Shown one piece after another: positions 24,987 to 35,967 of a stretch of 64,000 nt of DNA. The stretch covers positions 21,321,248 through 21,385,247 of the forward strand of contig OY540811.1 in the NCBI GenBank assembly GCA_961205875.1. Reading direction: 5' to 3'. The translations under genes were made by a program, and so were the position numbers. The notes beneath the pieces are model-generated. The model ran no database searches and was not told where the DNA came from. It saw only the letters and a list, made by a program, of their open reading frames with translations. This DNA comes from Sialis fuliginosa (taxonomy: Eukaryota; Arthropoda; Insecta; Megaloptera; Sialidae). Numbering within the stretch: position 1 is the first letter of the stretch; the number at the start of each line of letters is the position of its first letter.

Positions 24987-25210
24987 ACAGCATGATTCAG
25001 GACCTACGTGCCAGACTTTAACAGTCAATCATTGAGAAAATTATTTTACGCATAAAAGTGTATATGAACATACATATGTCCAAAAATTCTATGTGCGAGG
25101 GATACAGACTCACAAAGATTATGTTCTTAAATAGTTTTTATTCATTACATTAATAACTCATTTTGATAATGGTGTTAACTTTTTAAATAAGATACACTAA
25201 TTTGCCATTA
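24987..25210 (+). mobile_element. Partial element sharing the GAGGGAGCTACAG arm
   Basis: It begins CAGCATGATTCAGGACCTAC after TA (24,985-24,986). It contains TGAACATACATATGTCC and GTGCGAGGGATACAGACTCA, which correspond to the arm of the elements at 49,292-50,142 and 6889-8097. The opposite end was not located, so this is treated as a fragment. Confidence 0.4.
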
Positions 25211-27217
25211 TATAACTCCGTACAAGATAAATCAATACAAAAGAAATTATTGTAGAATTTTATATATAGATATATTATTTTTATATGCTTCTTTGTGATT
25301 AAAAATAAAAATAATAAAGTTTAAATAAACATTTTTTCAAGTTTCATATATGTATTTATTTAAACATTATTTTTTTGTCCATCCTGAGAAATTATTGTTA
25401 CTTTGTCCATTTATCTTACCTTCTCCAATAGGGTTAGCAATGGATCATTCAGTTCCCGCAATCAACCTGAATACACACCTCTTTGTTATAATATACAAAC
25501 AACTCTTGAACCTTTTCGGATTGCCAGCCAGAATCATAATCACATCTAGTTAAATACACATAGTATTTTGGGGGGTTTAAATACATACATTGAAAAACAC
25601 CAACCTATAATAGTAGATATGCACAAAAGTTTGTCATACAAAAAACTAGGAAAATTTATTATATATCTATTAATTTTAGTAATTGATTCAATACAAATAT
25701 AATAATTAATCTAGATAATTGTGTATATTATATTAAAACTAATTAATATCAATGCGTATTAAACAGTAAATCTGTGATAATATGTACTTACACATCAGTA
25801 ATATTAATGCAAATACTATCAGCACATAATTGTTTTGTAAAAGATTATCGCAATTTTACCATAAAGTATGTCTCTTTGTATACGTATAAAATGGATCGGT
25901 ATGTCTGTCAAAAGCTTCGGGTCAATATAATTGGTATTATTGCATTTCTGGGCGTGGAGGCTTCTAAAGGACTACAAACGCTGCATTTGTGTTACTTAGG
26001 TGGGTAGATATTTTGCTTTAATCAACAAAGTGGATGTAAATTGTTTTCTTTTCTATTCATATTACCATATAGGTAATTGTATTTTGTATTTAGTGTAGGT
26101 AGTGAATTTGGTATATTTAAAGAATGTTATTTAATTTGTTTTATAGACACGATAGAATTAGCTTTTTATTGGAATCGAAAATAATGTAATGATAATTTAT
26201 TATTGTTTTCTAATTACTTATTTAATACATAATAAATTACCTGTTTCAAAACACGTATCTAAGTATATGCCAGTGTTTCCAAACTATAAACTTTTTTTAA
26301 TTAAATAGGTAGAAATATGTATATGAAGATAACTGGAAAGTAAAATTCCGGTACGCAATTAAAAAGTTTTAATGAACCCTAAAAAGAATTTTTTTCTACG
26401 CAATAAGAAAATACATAAATTAAATTTATATTTCAATAATTTATAAAGTTGTAAAATTATAATTGTAACTTTTTCACAGTATTGATGATGTATTGAACAT
26501 TTATTAATAATTGTTTCTTGTGTTTCAGGCTAAAAACACTGTCTATCGTTTATATTATTACAATATTATTGTATACCACAAAGTGAACAAAACATTCAAA
26601 CAATTAAAAATTGACATATAATAGTACCTAAGCTAAGTGTGTGGTGTAACGCATGGACAGTGCTGCGAACAAAGTTTTGAAATTCATAAATAGTATTTCT
26701 TGTTTTTATTTTTTGACGTCGGAAATAGGCGTGATTTACAACTGATTTATATTTGACAACTGTCAATATCGGTGGATTTTATTAATTGAAATTTTTGAAA
26801 AACTAAAAATTTGAGAAATATACGAAAATAAAAATTAGGTCAAACAAATTTTGAATTTTTATTTTCTAATTAAATTGTATAAATAAAAATAAAAATGTAC
26901 GTATTTGTTATATATTACAAAGTAATTAATCCATAAATTGTTTAAACAATGATCTTTTGCCCTTTTTGTAAAACATTAAAAATAGTAGTAAAGGTATAAT
27001 ATAATATATATGTATATACAAAAGTTGACCACCGGTTTTCACACAGTCTCAGGGTATGTATACAGTTTCTCCGGGCTCCGGGTTTTGTTATAATTTATTC
27101 GGGTTTTGTAATAATGGTGACAACGAAAAGAAAAAAGTCATCAAAAATAGCAAGGGGCACAAAAGTTGGGATTAGAGTGTGGAAATTTTTAAGTATTAAC
27201 AAAAAAAAGTTATTTTA
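25211..27217. other. No gene recognised
   Basis: AT-rich DNA without a mobile element. Around 25,890-26,010 the sequence is less AT-rich and open on the plus strand (end of the 77-codon frame 25,774-26,007), but no domain is recognised and the upstream part of the frame is AT-driven. I do not call a gene. Confidence 0.5.
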
Positions 27218-27369
27218 TCTCAGGGTTTACAAAAACTAAAATCTGGTCATTCTATAAAAATACTCGTACGAGGGTCGCAGCTGAAGGCTAGGTCCGAGTA
27301 AATTTGAGTATCTTAAAATGGCGCGATTAGGAGGTTGGGGCGCGAAGCGCCCAGGGGCAAAGCCCCTAG
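27218..27369 (+). mobile_element. Helitron-like 3' terminus (non-autonomous candidate)
   Basis: At the right end two GC hairpins lie in tandem, GGGCGC-GAA-GCGCCC (27,338-27,352) and AGGGGC-AAA-GCCCCT (27,353-27,367), ending in CTAG followed by T (27,366-27,370). A GC hairpin shortly before CTRR and insertion before T are hallmarks of Helitron 3' ends. A possible 5' end, TCTCAGGGTTTAC after A, sits at 27,218; it is weakly supported and a similar TCTCAGGGT occurs near 27,047. No Rep/helicase is present. The 60-codon minus-strand frame is a by-product of the GC block. Confidence 0.45.
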
Positions 27370-28689
27370 TAGTGTAATATTTCCAATAACATGGTATAAT
27401 ATAACATATTTTATACAAAACCTGTAGCTCTTGAGTCTGATCTTTGGAATATCAATTTTTCACTCCTTGAAAGCAATTTTATTGAAAGAATTATGGATAT
27501 TATAGATGGTTGCTTACGTAGTCACACTTATAATGACAAGATATTGAAAAAGGTTGATTTTTCTGTGTAATCTTATTTCTACAACCATAATTATATGAAC
27601 TTTTATTAATGTTCAATTTTCCACGTCGAAAGCCTTTATATAAACATTAATTTTTCGACTATTTTTGGACAGATTATTTTATCTTTTGAACGATTCATGT
27701 CTGAAATATTACATATAGGTATAGGCGTCGCGTCACGTCGCCAGTACCAAATTCTCGGAATTTATGCAGCTAACTAACTGTTTATAGTATTTTATCCTAG
27801 ACTTTGAGATTTTCGTTTTATTTTGGTACTGAGAGTGTTCAGATCGATTTTATTCTACGTAATTTCTGTAAAGTATGGATAGTGTGCTCATCTTATTCAA
27901 TACAAACAGCACGAAATATGCCACGAGGAGGAAGAAACCCCTTTAAAGTATATGAATAAAACCATGGCTTTCGCAGAAAAAATGGTTAAAATGGGTTCGT
28001 TAACATAAAATCAGAACTAAAAAGGTAAGGTTGAATAATATATACAATATACATACTTTTCTAAAAAAAAAACGTTACATTTCATACGTATCGCGTATTT
28101 TTAGATCTGATACTTTTTATAAAGTGTTTTATACTTTTGACCACGTCTGTATATTCAACAAAATTGTTTTTCGAAAATAATAATACACTTTTTGGATTTT
28201 AGTTTACCTTTCCAATTATCGTTATCGCCGAACATCACATGTGTCCAGTTTGTTTAGAGTAAAATCGATACAACATTCACTGTTTACTCTGAACGTATTA
28301 TCAGAAAGGCAACTGTGAATTAATCTATTTTTAACCAAAATAGGTATCAACTGGTATCTCTGCACGTATATTTTTTGTTCGAACGTGAGAAAAATAACAG
28401 CATATGCATATATATTTGATTCGGAATGTTTGTCGACAGTCAAAAATTTTATTTCTGTAAACAAATTGTTTATTAATTAATCAATAATAAAATTCATAAG
28501 CCTGTAACGTTTGAGTTATTAATTTCGTGGATTACAACAACCAAATTCCCACTTCAAAAATATAATTTGTAAATTCAATATAATTAATTGTAAGAAGGTA
28601 TTTACAATACATTGATGTTGATAAGTACGTAAATAGAATACTTTTCAGTTATTGCTACTATTAAAATAATTATTAACCCGTCCCAAGTA
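27370..28689. other. No gene recognised
   Basis: AT-rich DNA with a small less-AT patch near 27,720-27,960. The 80-codon minus-strand frame (28,222-28,464) has no recognisable domain and no supporting splice or promoter signal, so it is not called. Confidence 0.5.
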
Positions 28690-28930
28690 GATCCTAATCT
28701 TACACATCCTCTGTACCGGGCCCCCCTGTACATGTTAACCTGCAATGATCGGCCCATCAGCACAATCCTCTTTCATCTTGTATCCCTGTTAATTTTCACT
28801 ACACTAACAATAAGACGACTTAAAAAATCACCACTGAGCTGTTTGAAGAGAAGTAATCCAGCCCACATAATCATCATCATCATCAAAACAATTATAACTC
28901 AGCTTTCGGCTTGTCACTCTTATTGATGAG
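28690..28930. other. GC-richer island of unknown nature
   Basis: The base composition rises abruptly here (GTACCGGGCCCCCCTGTAC near 28,715), and a 64-codon plus-strand frame starts at 28,732. The frame contains an isoleucine run from a CATCATCATCATC-type repeat and no recognised domain. It directly precedes the repeat at 28,937 and may be part of it. Function is unknown. Confidence 0.35.
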
Positions 28931-28936
28931 TTGAAT

Positions 28937-29713
28937 ATAAAAATAATTCGGTTAAGACATATATATATGCCATAAGGATTTCGAAATACGCACTACATGG
29001 ACTGTTTGGAACCACAAGTGCATTTTTGAGTTAGAAAAAAATATAAAAATTGGGTCATATTCTACTAATTGGGATCTATATTTCGACATTCCACATGCCT
29101 AAATATGAAAATAAAAAATTAAAAGACTCCCTTTTCTATTATTACAAAATTTCAAATTACATTGTTGTCTTTAGCATTTGTCGTTGGTAGTGCCACCAAA
29201 GTCTCGTTTCAGATTTTTTGAGCCAGTAGCTACATAGTTAGAAGGGAGGACAAAATAAAATATTGCTTTTAGCCACCTGCTGACGCCATTTTTAAGTTAG
29301 AATGAAAATAGGGTCGAATTCTACTGATTAATTCAGATCTACATTTTGATACCTCACACGTATTGGTATACAATTGCTATTTTTTTTTATATTTGTTTTA
29401 AAGCCTTCTGCATGCGCCATTTTTGATTTAGAAAAAAATAAGAAAAAGAGTTAAATTTCACTGGTTTGGTTTGACATTTAAACGTTAAAACATGCCTTGG
29501 TATAAAAAATTGTTGTCTTGTTTAGCCCCTTCGCGCCCGCTCTGAATTTTTTTTTTTTAAATGTGTAAATATTTTACTAGAGACCATCATTTTACATGTT
29601 CAATACAAATTTCAAGTTTCTAACTTATATAATTTACGAGATATTTTGCTTTTACTGAAAAGGGCGAACGGACGACAAAGTAAGATTAATAGGGTTTCTT
29701 CGGAACCCTAAAA
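28937..29713 (+). repeat. Interspersed repeat with three internal units
   Basis: The head, AAAAATAATTCGGTTAAGAC...TATGCCATAAGG, recurs at 58,056-58,129. Inside are three degenerate units beginning CATTTTTGAGTTAGAAAA (about 29,021), CCATTTTTAAGTTAGAAT (about 29,286) and CCATTTTTGATTTAGAAA (about 29,417). Each is followed by GGGT-like and CTACTRATT/CACTGG-like positions. The 3' end is a small hairpin, AGGGTTT-CTTCG-GAACCCT (29,691-29,709), preceded by CGAACGGACGAC. The GGAACCCTA ending resembles the outer end of the R2 copies. Confidence 0.55.
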
Positions 29714-31020
29714 ACAACAGTAGACAGAGCAGAATAAACAGTTACAAAAAACACCGTAACTGCCACGAAAAATTAGGTGTAGGTACATTTCCTTTTAATA
29801 TTATAAAACAAACTTTCTGGTACTCGTAAGAACTCATTTTCTCGGCTCTATTTTACTTGTCAATATTTAACATATTTAAATTAAAATGTTTGGCAGAAAC
29901 CACAAGTTGAGAACTGCGTTTTAATATAATATATAAATTAATAGCACGATATACAACACAAATGGAAGAATTAAGTGTTGAAAAGTTGTAGCAAAGTGTC
30001 AATTAATAAACTCTGTTAGTCACAAGCCTGTGTTACAAAGTGTGTCTGTATTTGAGTTTCAGAAAGTCACCGCTAATAACTTCCTTAGGGATATTTACGT
30101 ATTTAAGGTTGTGAAATCTCAGCCATTTTGTTGTGGCTTTCATAAGTCTGTAGCATGGATAATAAAAATACGGTTTTGGGATTAAATCTTTGATAAATAG
30201 ATTTCAAGATGTAAATGTAATTGCAAGGAAAAGAAAACAATTTGTTAAATGTTTTTGAAATTAGTTAAATTAGAGACAAAGTTTCCAAAACTCAAATTCC
30301 GAATATGCGACATTTTTAAATTGATTTCTGAAATGATAAATTTAATAATGTATTTTGTTTTTTTTTTTTTCAATTATTAAATAAAATAAATAAAAAATAA
30401 ATAATAGACAGACTAAACGAATACTTTTAATAATTCAATTTTGATAAATCTAGAAGGTTTTTTAGCTTTTATGATTTGTAGTAGGTATTATAAAATATTT
30501 TATTATAATATTCTTTTAAAGCTTTTTTGTCAATATTTATCTTAAATAAAATGTTTTCTATAATTTTTCTTCATATACTTGTTGACAAATGACATGAATG
30601 AATCGAGAAAGATTGAATACATTTTTTACTTTAATATGTTATAAATGAGACCTACTTAATAACAATGTTCGAACTGAAGACAAAATCCTCGTTAAGTCCC
30701 CAACACTTAAACGGTTTCCACTTCATCAGTTCACAGTTCCTTTCTTGATCCCCTCTATTATGAAGTTATATGAGAAGCACGTGACAGATCTGCTTGCAAT
30801 ACTCTACCCCAATTACCGCACATCGGAGACTACATTGCTCTTTGTCTATCTATCTATCCTTTCATGATCTTATGTGGAAGCAGAGTCCTTATAAATTATA
30901 TTAGTTGATTAATATAACTGAAATACCACACATGGTTAAAACTTTAAAACAAATCTAAGACGTATCCATTGTATATATTTTGAAATAAGGAAACAGTAAG
31001 AAAGAGGAAATTATACTATA
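29714..31020. other. No gene recognised; GC-richer patch near 30,670-30,870
   Basis: Most of the stretch is AT-rich. The 30,670-30,870 patch, with CTATCTATCTATCC near its end, has more balanced composition. I see no open frame with splice sites, RNA fold or repeat match that would explain it. Confidence 0.4.
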
Positions 31021-31807
31021 AGGTACTGGCACCAGTTATAAAAGTAAGGTTTATTGTTTTTGTGATTGACGGGCTTCTTTTTTGTAATTCTCGTGAACTC
31101 ATGTTACTAATAAAACAAATAACTCTCTATTTAATCAATTTTATAACCGAAGTCCGCAAATATAGTTTGTTTTTTTAAATTATAGCCTTTTATTTTGTTT
31201 ATGTTTTTCTCCAGTAATGGATAAAGTAAAACCAGTAATGAGCAATGATGGACACTTGCTAATGATTACAAAATGATAAGTACTACGACACAAAAGATAT
31301 AAAAGAAAGAATCGTAAAACAGTTGATAATATAATAATTTATAAATAAATTATACTAATAATTAGTTTTAATGTCCACCATTTTGATACCTATTGGCCGA
31401 TTGCCATCAAATCACGCTGTAAGACAGTTAAATGTATGTACAGGATAATTTACAACTTAATACTTGATAAAAATGCACCCCTGGTCTAAATTATGATTGT
31501 TTGATATTGGAAATCGATAACACTTATTTATACTAAACTCTATATCAAATCTTATAACTGTATCACAATGGGTTCTCTAAATATTAAATAAATACTAAAT
31601 TTTGGCAAAATTTTTGGAAGACTGTAGCTCCCTCACTAAGAATTTCCGGACACAGGTTCACATAAAGTTTTTTACATAGAATTACATCCTCGATCTACCA
31701 GAAATGGTAGTAATCAAATATTATTATCAACAAATAATTCTAATTCAATATATTTAATTAAAAAATAGCCATTACTGGGGTCATATCCAAGACTGATGCC
31801 AGTACCT
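31021..31807 (+). mobile_element. MITE family M1, copy A (interrupted)
   Basis: The ends AGGTACTGGCACCAGT and, on the complement of the right side, AGGTACTGGCATCAGT are flanked by TA (31,019-31,020 and 31,808-31,809). Copies B (44,532-45,086, opposite orientation) and C (54,760-55,159) share the same ends and interior, for example CAGTAATGGATAAAGTAAAA and GCTGTAAGACAGTTAAATGT. Copy A is lengthened by a second element at 31,441-31,698. It is non-autonomous with no transposase. TA duplication and short inverted ends suggest Tc1/mariner-type mobilisation. Confidence 0.85.
31441..31698 (-). mobile_element. Truncated element nested in M1 copy A
   Basis: Starting after TA (31,439-31,440) with CAGGATAATTTACAACT, this segment matches the right half of the 49,292-50,142 element (GGTCTAAATTAT, GAAATCGATAACACTTATT, GAAGACTGTAGCTCCCTC, ACACAGGTTCACATAAA). 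It stops at TCGATCTAC without the other terminus. Compared with M1 copies B and C, about 12 bp of M1 sequence after AAATGTAT are also missing. The insertion therefore appears to have lost one end together with adjacent host DNA. Confidence 0.7.
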
Positions 31808-32340
31808 TAGACGATTATATTTTTTACGCAAATAAGACAAACATATGTGTAGGATAAACGATTAACAAGAAAATATCAAAGCGACTATGTTATGACTTAA
31901 AGTCCGTTGGCTTAATGACTTACATCAGATTACAGCAAAACATTGCTTGTGTAACAACGTGGCTCTAATAAGGTAAAATAAATCTCATTTATTCCTTACA
32001 CCTTCCTTATTACGCATTGCGATCCCTTGGCAACCGTTGCAAGGTCTAGCATTGCAATGAAATAAATCGATACAGAAATTATTAAGGTAAACGTATTTTT
32101 ATTTCATTTTTATACAGACTTCAATTAAAATAACGAATATAGAATAAGCAAGAACGTATTAGAAGCAAAAAAACGACTTTTAAAATATTTTTTAGATTTT
32201 TATTTATTTTTTTCATATTTAATATCCTTACGTAAAACCAATGTTCACATAATGAAAATAAAACGCCCAAGTACGTGTTGGGCACGCACATGATAGGTTT
32301 CCGTAGTCATTACGATTTATAAACAAGAATTATTTCAACG

Positions 32341-32925
32341 GACGCTCTGATAACATTTAAATGTAAATATATCGTGACTGAAGGGTTAAAATCAAAAGGT
32401 AATATAACATTTTTTGTTGCATTTTAGGAGACCTATCTAAAGATACCCCACTCAATGGGGTAAGTGAAAAAAAATTCGAGTACAATTTTCAGTCTATGGG
32501 AGGGGGTCCAAAATAATTTTGACAGTGTTCGTTATAATAAAATAATAAAAACAACATTCTGATTTTTTCAGATTTTTTTAATAGAAATTAGGGTGGGGGG
32601 ACGCTTTGATAACGACATTTAAATGCAAATATATCGTGACTGAAGGGTTAAAATCAAAAGATCATTTGACATTTTTTGTTGCATTTTAGGAGATCTATCT
32701 AATGACATTTCACTCAATGGGTTAAGTGAAAAAAAATCTGAGTTCACTTTTTAGTCTGAGGGGAGTCCAAAAAATGTTTTTTTTCAAAAATCATCATTTC
32801 TGTTTTTGTGTTATCAGTCTTCGTCCGTATATCAAATTTCATCTTAATCGGCTTAAATTTTTCAGGACGGACGGACATGGTGAAACTATGTTTCCTAGTT
32901 TTCTACGGAAACCTAAAAAGGTTGG
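32341..32925 (-). repeat. Repeat family R2 with tandem 259-bp units
   Basis: Read on the plus strand, GACGCTCTGATAACATTTAA (32,341) and GACGCTTTGATAACGACATT (32,600) begin two similar units. Both contain ATATATCGTGACTGAAGGGT, TTTTTTGTTGCATTTTAGGA and ACTCAATGGG. The outer end carries GGACGGACGGACATGG (32,865-32,880) and CTACGGAAACCTA. In the opposite orientation the same elements occur at 55,380-55,830. The 73-codon frame at 32,726-32,947 is inside this repeat and is not proposed as a gene. Confidence 0.7.
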
Positions 32926-34099
32926 CCTGATAATTACTGAACTGTAATAATCAAAACTGTAAAAAGGTGATTCTTAGCAGTGTGTGCAACACATACGGCC
33001 AGGGAAATCTCGCAATAGCAGAGTAAGTTAAGTTATTTGTTCACACATTCACGTATCTGAAGTGCTCGGAATTCAAATTTTTACACTAAAATTAGAATTG
33101 AGTATCAAATTAAATTTCAATAATCATTATAATAAATATATCACATTAAATAACCACTTATCATTTCACACCCTGCTCTTCAATTCTTAAAACGAAATTT
33201 AAAATTTTAATTTCGAAGAAAAAAAAATTAATAAAAATTAAAAGTTACATTGGTCGAATCAATTATCTTTCTGTTTGATCTAAGGGTCAATGCTACAGAA
33301 AAATATTATTTGTATGTGTGTAATGTAACCTATTGTTTTTCACCGCTGATATTAAAAAAGTGGTCTTAAAAAATTCATGTAATATTACGTAGAAACTTCA
33401 AAAGAAAATATTATTTTTCATGCTTGCGCTTTGAAATTTTAAATTTATATTTAACATAAACATGAACATATTTCCCTTTTAATTAAATTCAACCACCCAC
33501 GATAAAATACTCCGGCGTCTCGGAAACTAACTTTCAGTTTTAAGTAAATTTAAACGTTACATGCATCTTTTCTATATTCATATGTACAATTTAAAAATAT
33601 ATAGAGATTTATGCATGAGCAAATTTTTTTACAAATAATAGTATGTTATCTACATAAAAAATGAGATTTAGTTGAATTTATCTACCATAGTAAAGTTAAT
33701 CCAAAATATTTAGTCAAATATCGGCAATCCGAAATTTTATAAAAATAACTAACTCTACTTCTTAAAAATATTGTGTAAATTGGAACAAACCAAATATATT
33801 TTCAAGTGGATCGAATATTGTGTTTTTAACAAAATTGATTGGTCAATTAGTGCAAATAAAATGGTTTTGTTGAACGGAACAATTTGTGCTGTGGGATATT
33901 TTTAAATTTGCATAGAACCATCGATAATTAAAATATAAGCATGAGCCACAACTTCATTTTTTTAACAATTGCTGCAAATGTATGTAGACAGAAACAATCA
34001 AATTAATGACGAATTAATTTGTACTCCAAAACCTTTTTTCCTTAATAAATAAGGTACCTGTGTACCTTCATTATCTCATTTATATACCTATTAAGATGA
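32926..34099. other. No gene recognised
   Basis: AT-rich DNA without identified repeats. A 45-base open segment at about 32,980-33,024 is bracketed by AG and GTAAGT but is too short to call. Confidence 0.5.
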
Positions 34100-34275
34100 A
34101 AAACATAGACTGATGACCCAAAAACAAAAATTACGAAATTTTTGAAAAACAAATTTTTTTGGGCTTCCCTCCCATACATTGAAAAGTGTACCTACTCAAA
34201 AAATTTGTTTCACTTACCCCATTGAGTGGGATGTCTTTAGATAGGTCTCCAAAAATGCAACAAAAGATGTAAATA
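34100..34275 (+). repeat. Repeat family R2, partial copy
   Basis: This segment matches the middle of the R2 copy at 55,380-55,830, including ACCCAAAAACA, CACTTACCCCATTGAGTGGG, TCTTTAGATAGGTCTCC and AAAATGCAACAAAAGATG. Both outer ends are missing. Confidence 0.6.
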
Positions 34276-35275
34276 ACATTTGCTTTCTATTTACATATTT
34301 TCATTGATTTTAAAATGATTGTTGTAAAAAGTAAGGTCACCAAAATAACATTTTTGACAACAATAACATTAAACACACCGCGCAAAAGTTTTATAACGTA
34401 AATATCATAAGTACAAATCATAATATGAAGGTACCCGGGTACTTTATCCATTAAGCAATGTATAAACATTTATCCATTAACACAACGGTTAAAATGAACA
34501 ACAGAGCTATAGATCTATTTTCTGTTATCCTGTTAATGAATAAAATAAATTTTTCTAATTAAAAATTGTTAGTGTTTATTGAAATTTAAGCTGTCGTTAT
34601 GTATTGATCGGCTACCACTTTGAATCCTATATTTAACTCGACTTGCATTTTAATAATATTTCCTGTACATAGAAACTTTTAATTAATAGGTTTTTATGGA
34701 GCATCCGTTAAATTTATTATTCCATTAGATTCTTTTAAATTCAAGGAAAAAAACTAAAAGGTTGAAGAACTGTAAAAAGTTTTAAATCCATTACCCTATC
34801 AAGAAAATTTTAAAAAATAAGGTAACTATTAAAAATTAAATATATATTAGAAACACATTATACAAAGATAACCACTAAAGACTCAAAATAAATATAAGGA
34901 GAAAATAAAATAATTGTTTATAGTGTCGTTTTCAGGTTATATCGTCAAATACCTTTATTTATGACGTCATTACTTTATAATGACAGGTGTTTATAACAAG
35001 AAATGCTGTCTTTATATTAACATAATTTGTTGGAAATTTTATTATTTCACAATCATTATAATGAAGCTTCCGTCTGAACAATAAAATGGAATAACGTCAT
35101 TGCAAATATATTGATGTTATTATAACAACAAGGGTAGAAAGATGTCTAACAATGTTTCTGTATTTATTGTTTGATGAAATCTGATAAAATTTGGTGTATT
35201 AATTATACATTATTTAATATTGTATAGAAATAATGTTCTTTTATTGATTTTGTGTTAAACTATGATATGTATATA
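34276..35275. other. No gene recognised
   Basis: AT-rich DNA with no repeat or gene signal found. The 60-codon minus-strand frame at 34,287-34,469 has no domain signature. Confidence 0.5.
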
Positions 35276-35967
35276 CAGGGTGAGGCATTTAAAGTCTTGC
35301 AGATTTTTATCTCAGAAGCATCACATATTTAAAAAAAATTATAATTTTTTCTCTAAACAAAAACAAAAAAAATACGAAATGTTAAAACAAGTTATAGAAT
35401 AGTTCTCCAAGTTTTATTAGACCAAAATAAACATTTTTTGCATCTTGTACTTTTTCTGTAAAAATGATGATTTCTGAGTAAAAAATTCTTGAATGTTCAA
35501 AATATCGAAATTATTTTATTAGATATCTCGTCAAATTTAGGTTATTCAGTGAAAGATTCGAGTTTTTTCACATAGAATAAGATTACTAAATAAAAACTAT
35601 TGGTTCCTATTTAAAAAAAATGATGTTGACCATAAAAATAATATCCACGTTAAAATAACAAATAAATATTATTACTCGATTTACCTCTAATATCTATGAT
35701 TGTATGTATGTATGAACCAGGTGTTCAGAATAAATATTTTTATTTCGAAAAATGAGTTACCTACTTAAATAGAAACATTTTAGACCAAAATTACGGTTTG
35801 GAGGGGGGAAATCACGATATTTTTTATTTATTTTTTGTGTGGGTATTTTTATGTTTTTTTTATTTAGACAAAAATAACACCATTTCTCCCTTGAAACTAA
35901 ACAACATTTATTTAAAAATTTTACCATACAATCCTTAGTTTTCGAGTTATTGAAATGCCGCACCCTG
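35276..35967. mobile_element. 692-bp TA-flanked MITE
   Basis: The left end CAGGGTGAGGCATTT follows TA (35,274-35,275). The complement of the right end reads CAGGGTGCGGCATTT and is followed by TA (35,968-35,969). The interior from about 35,330 to 35,670 matches the right arm of the palindrome at 17,940-18,447. No transposase is present. The 68-codon minus-strand frame here lies across the element and is not called. Confidence 0.8.

Noticed and set aside
28870-28885. CATCATCATCATC tract considered as part of a histidine- or isoleucine-repeat gene
   Set aside because: It is a short trinucleotide run in a frame with no other support.
32980-33030. Possible 45-base micro-exon between AG and GTAAGT
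   Set aside because: Open and GC-richer, but too short to judge, without a polypyrimidine tract of quality or any partner exon.
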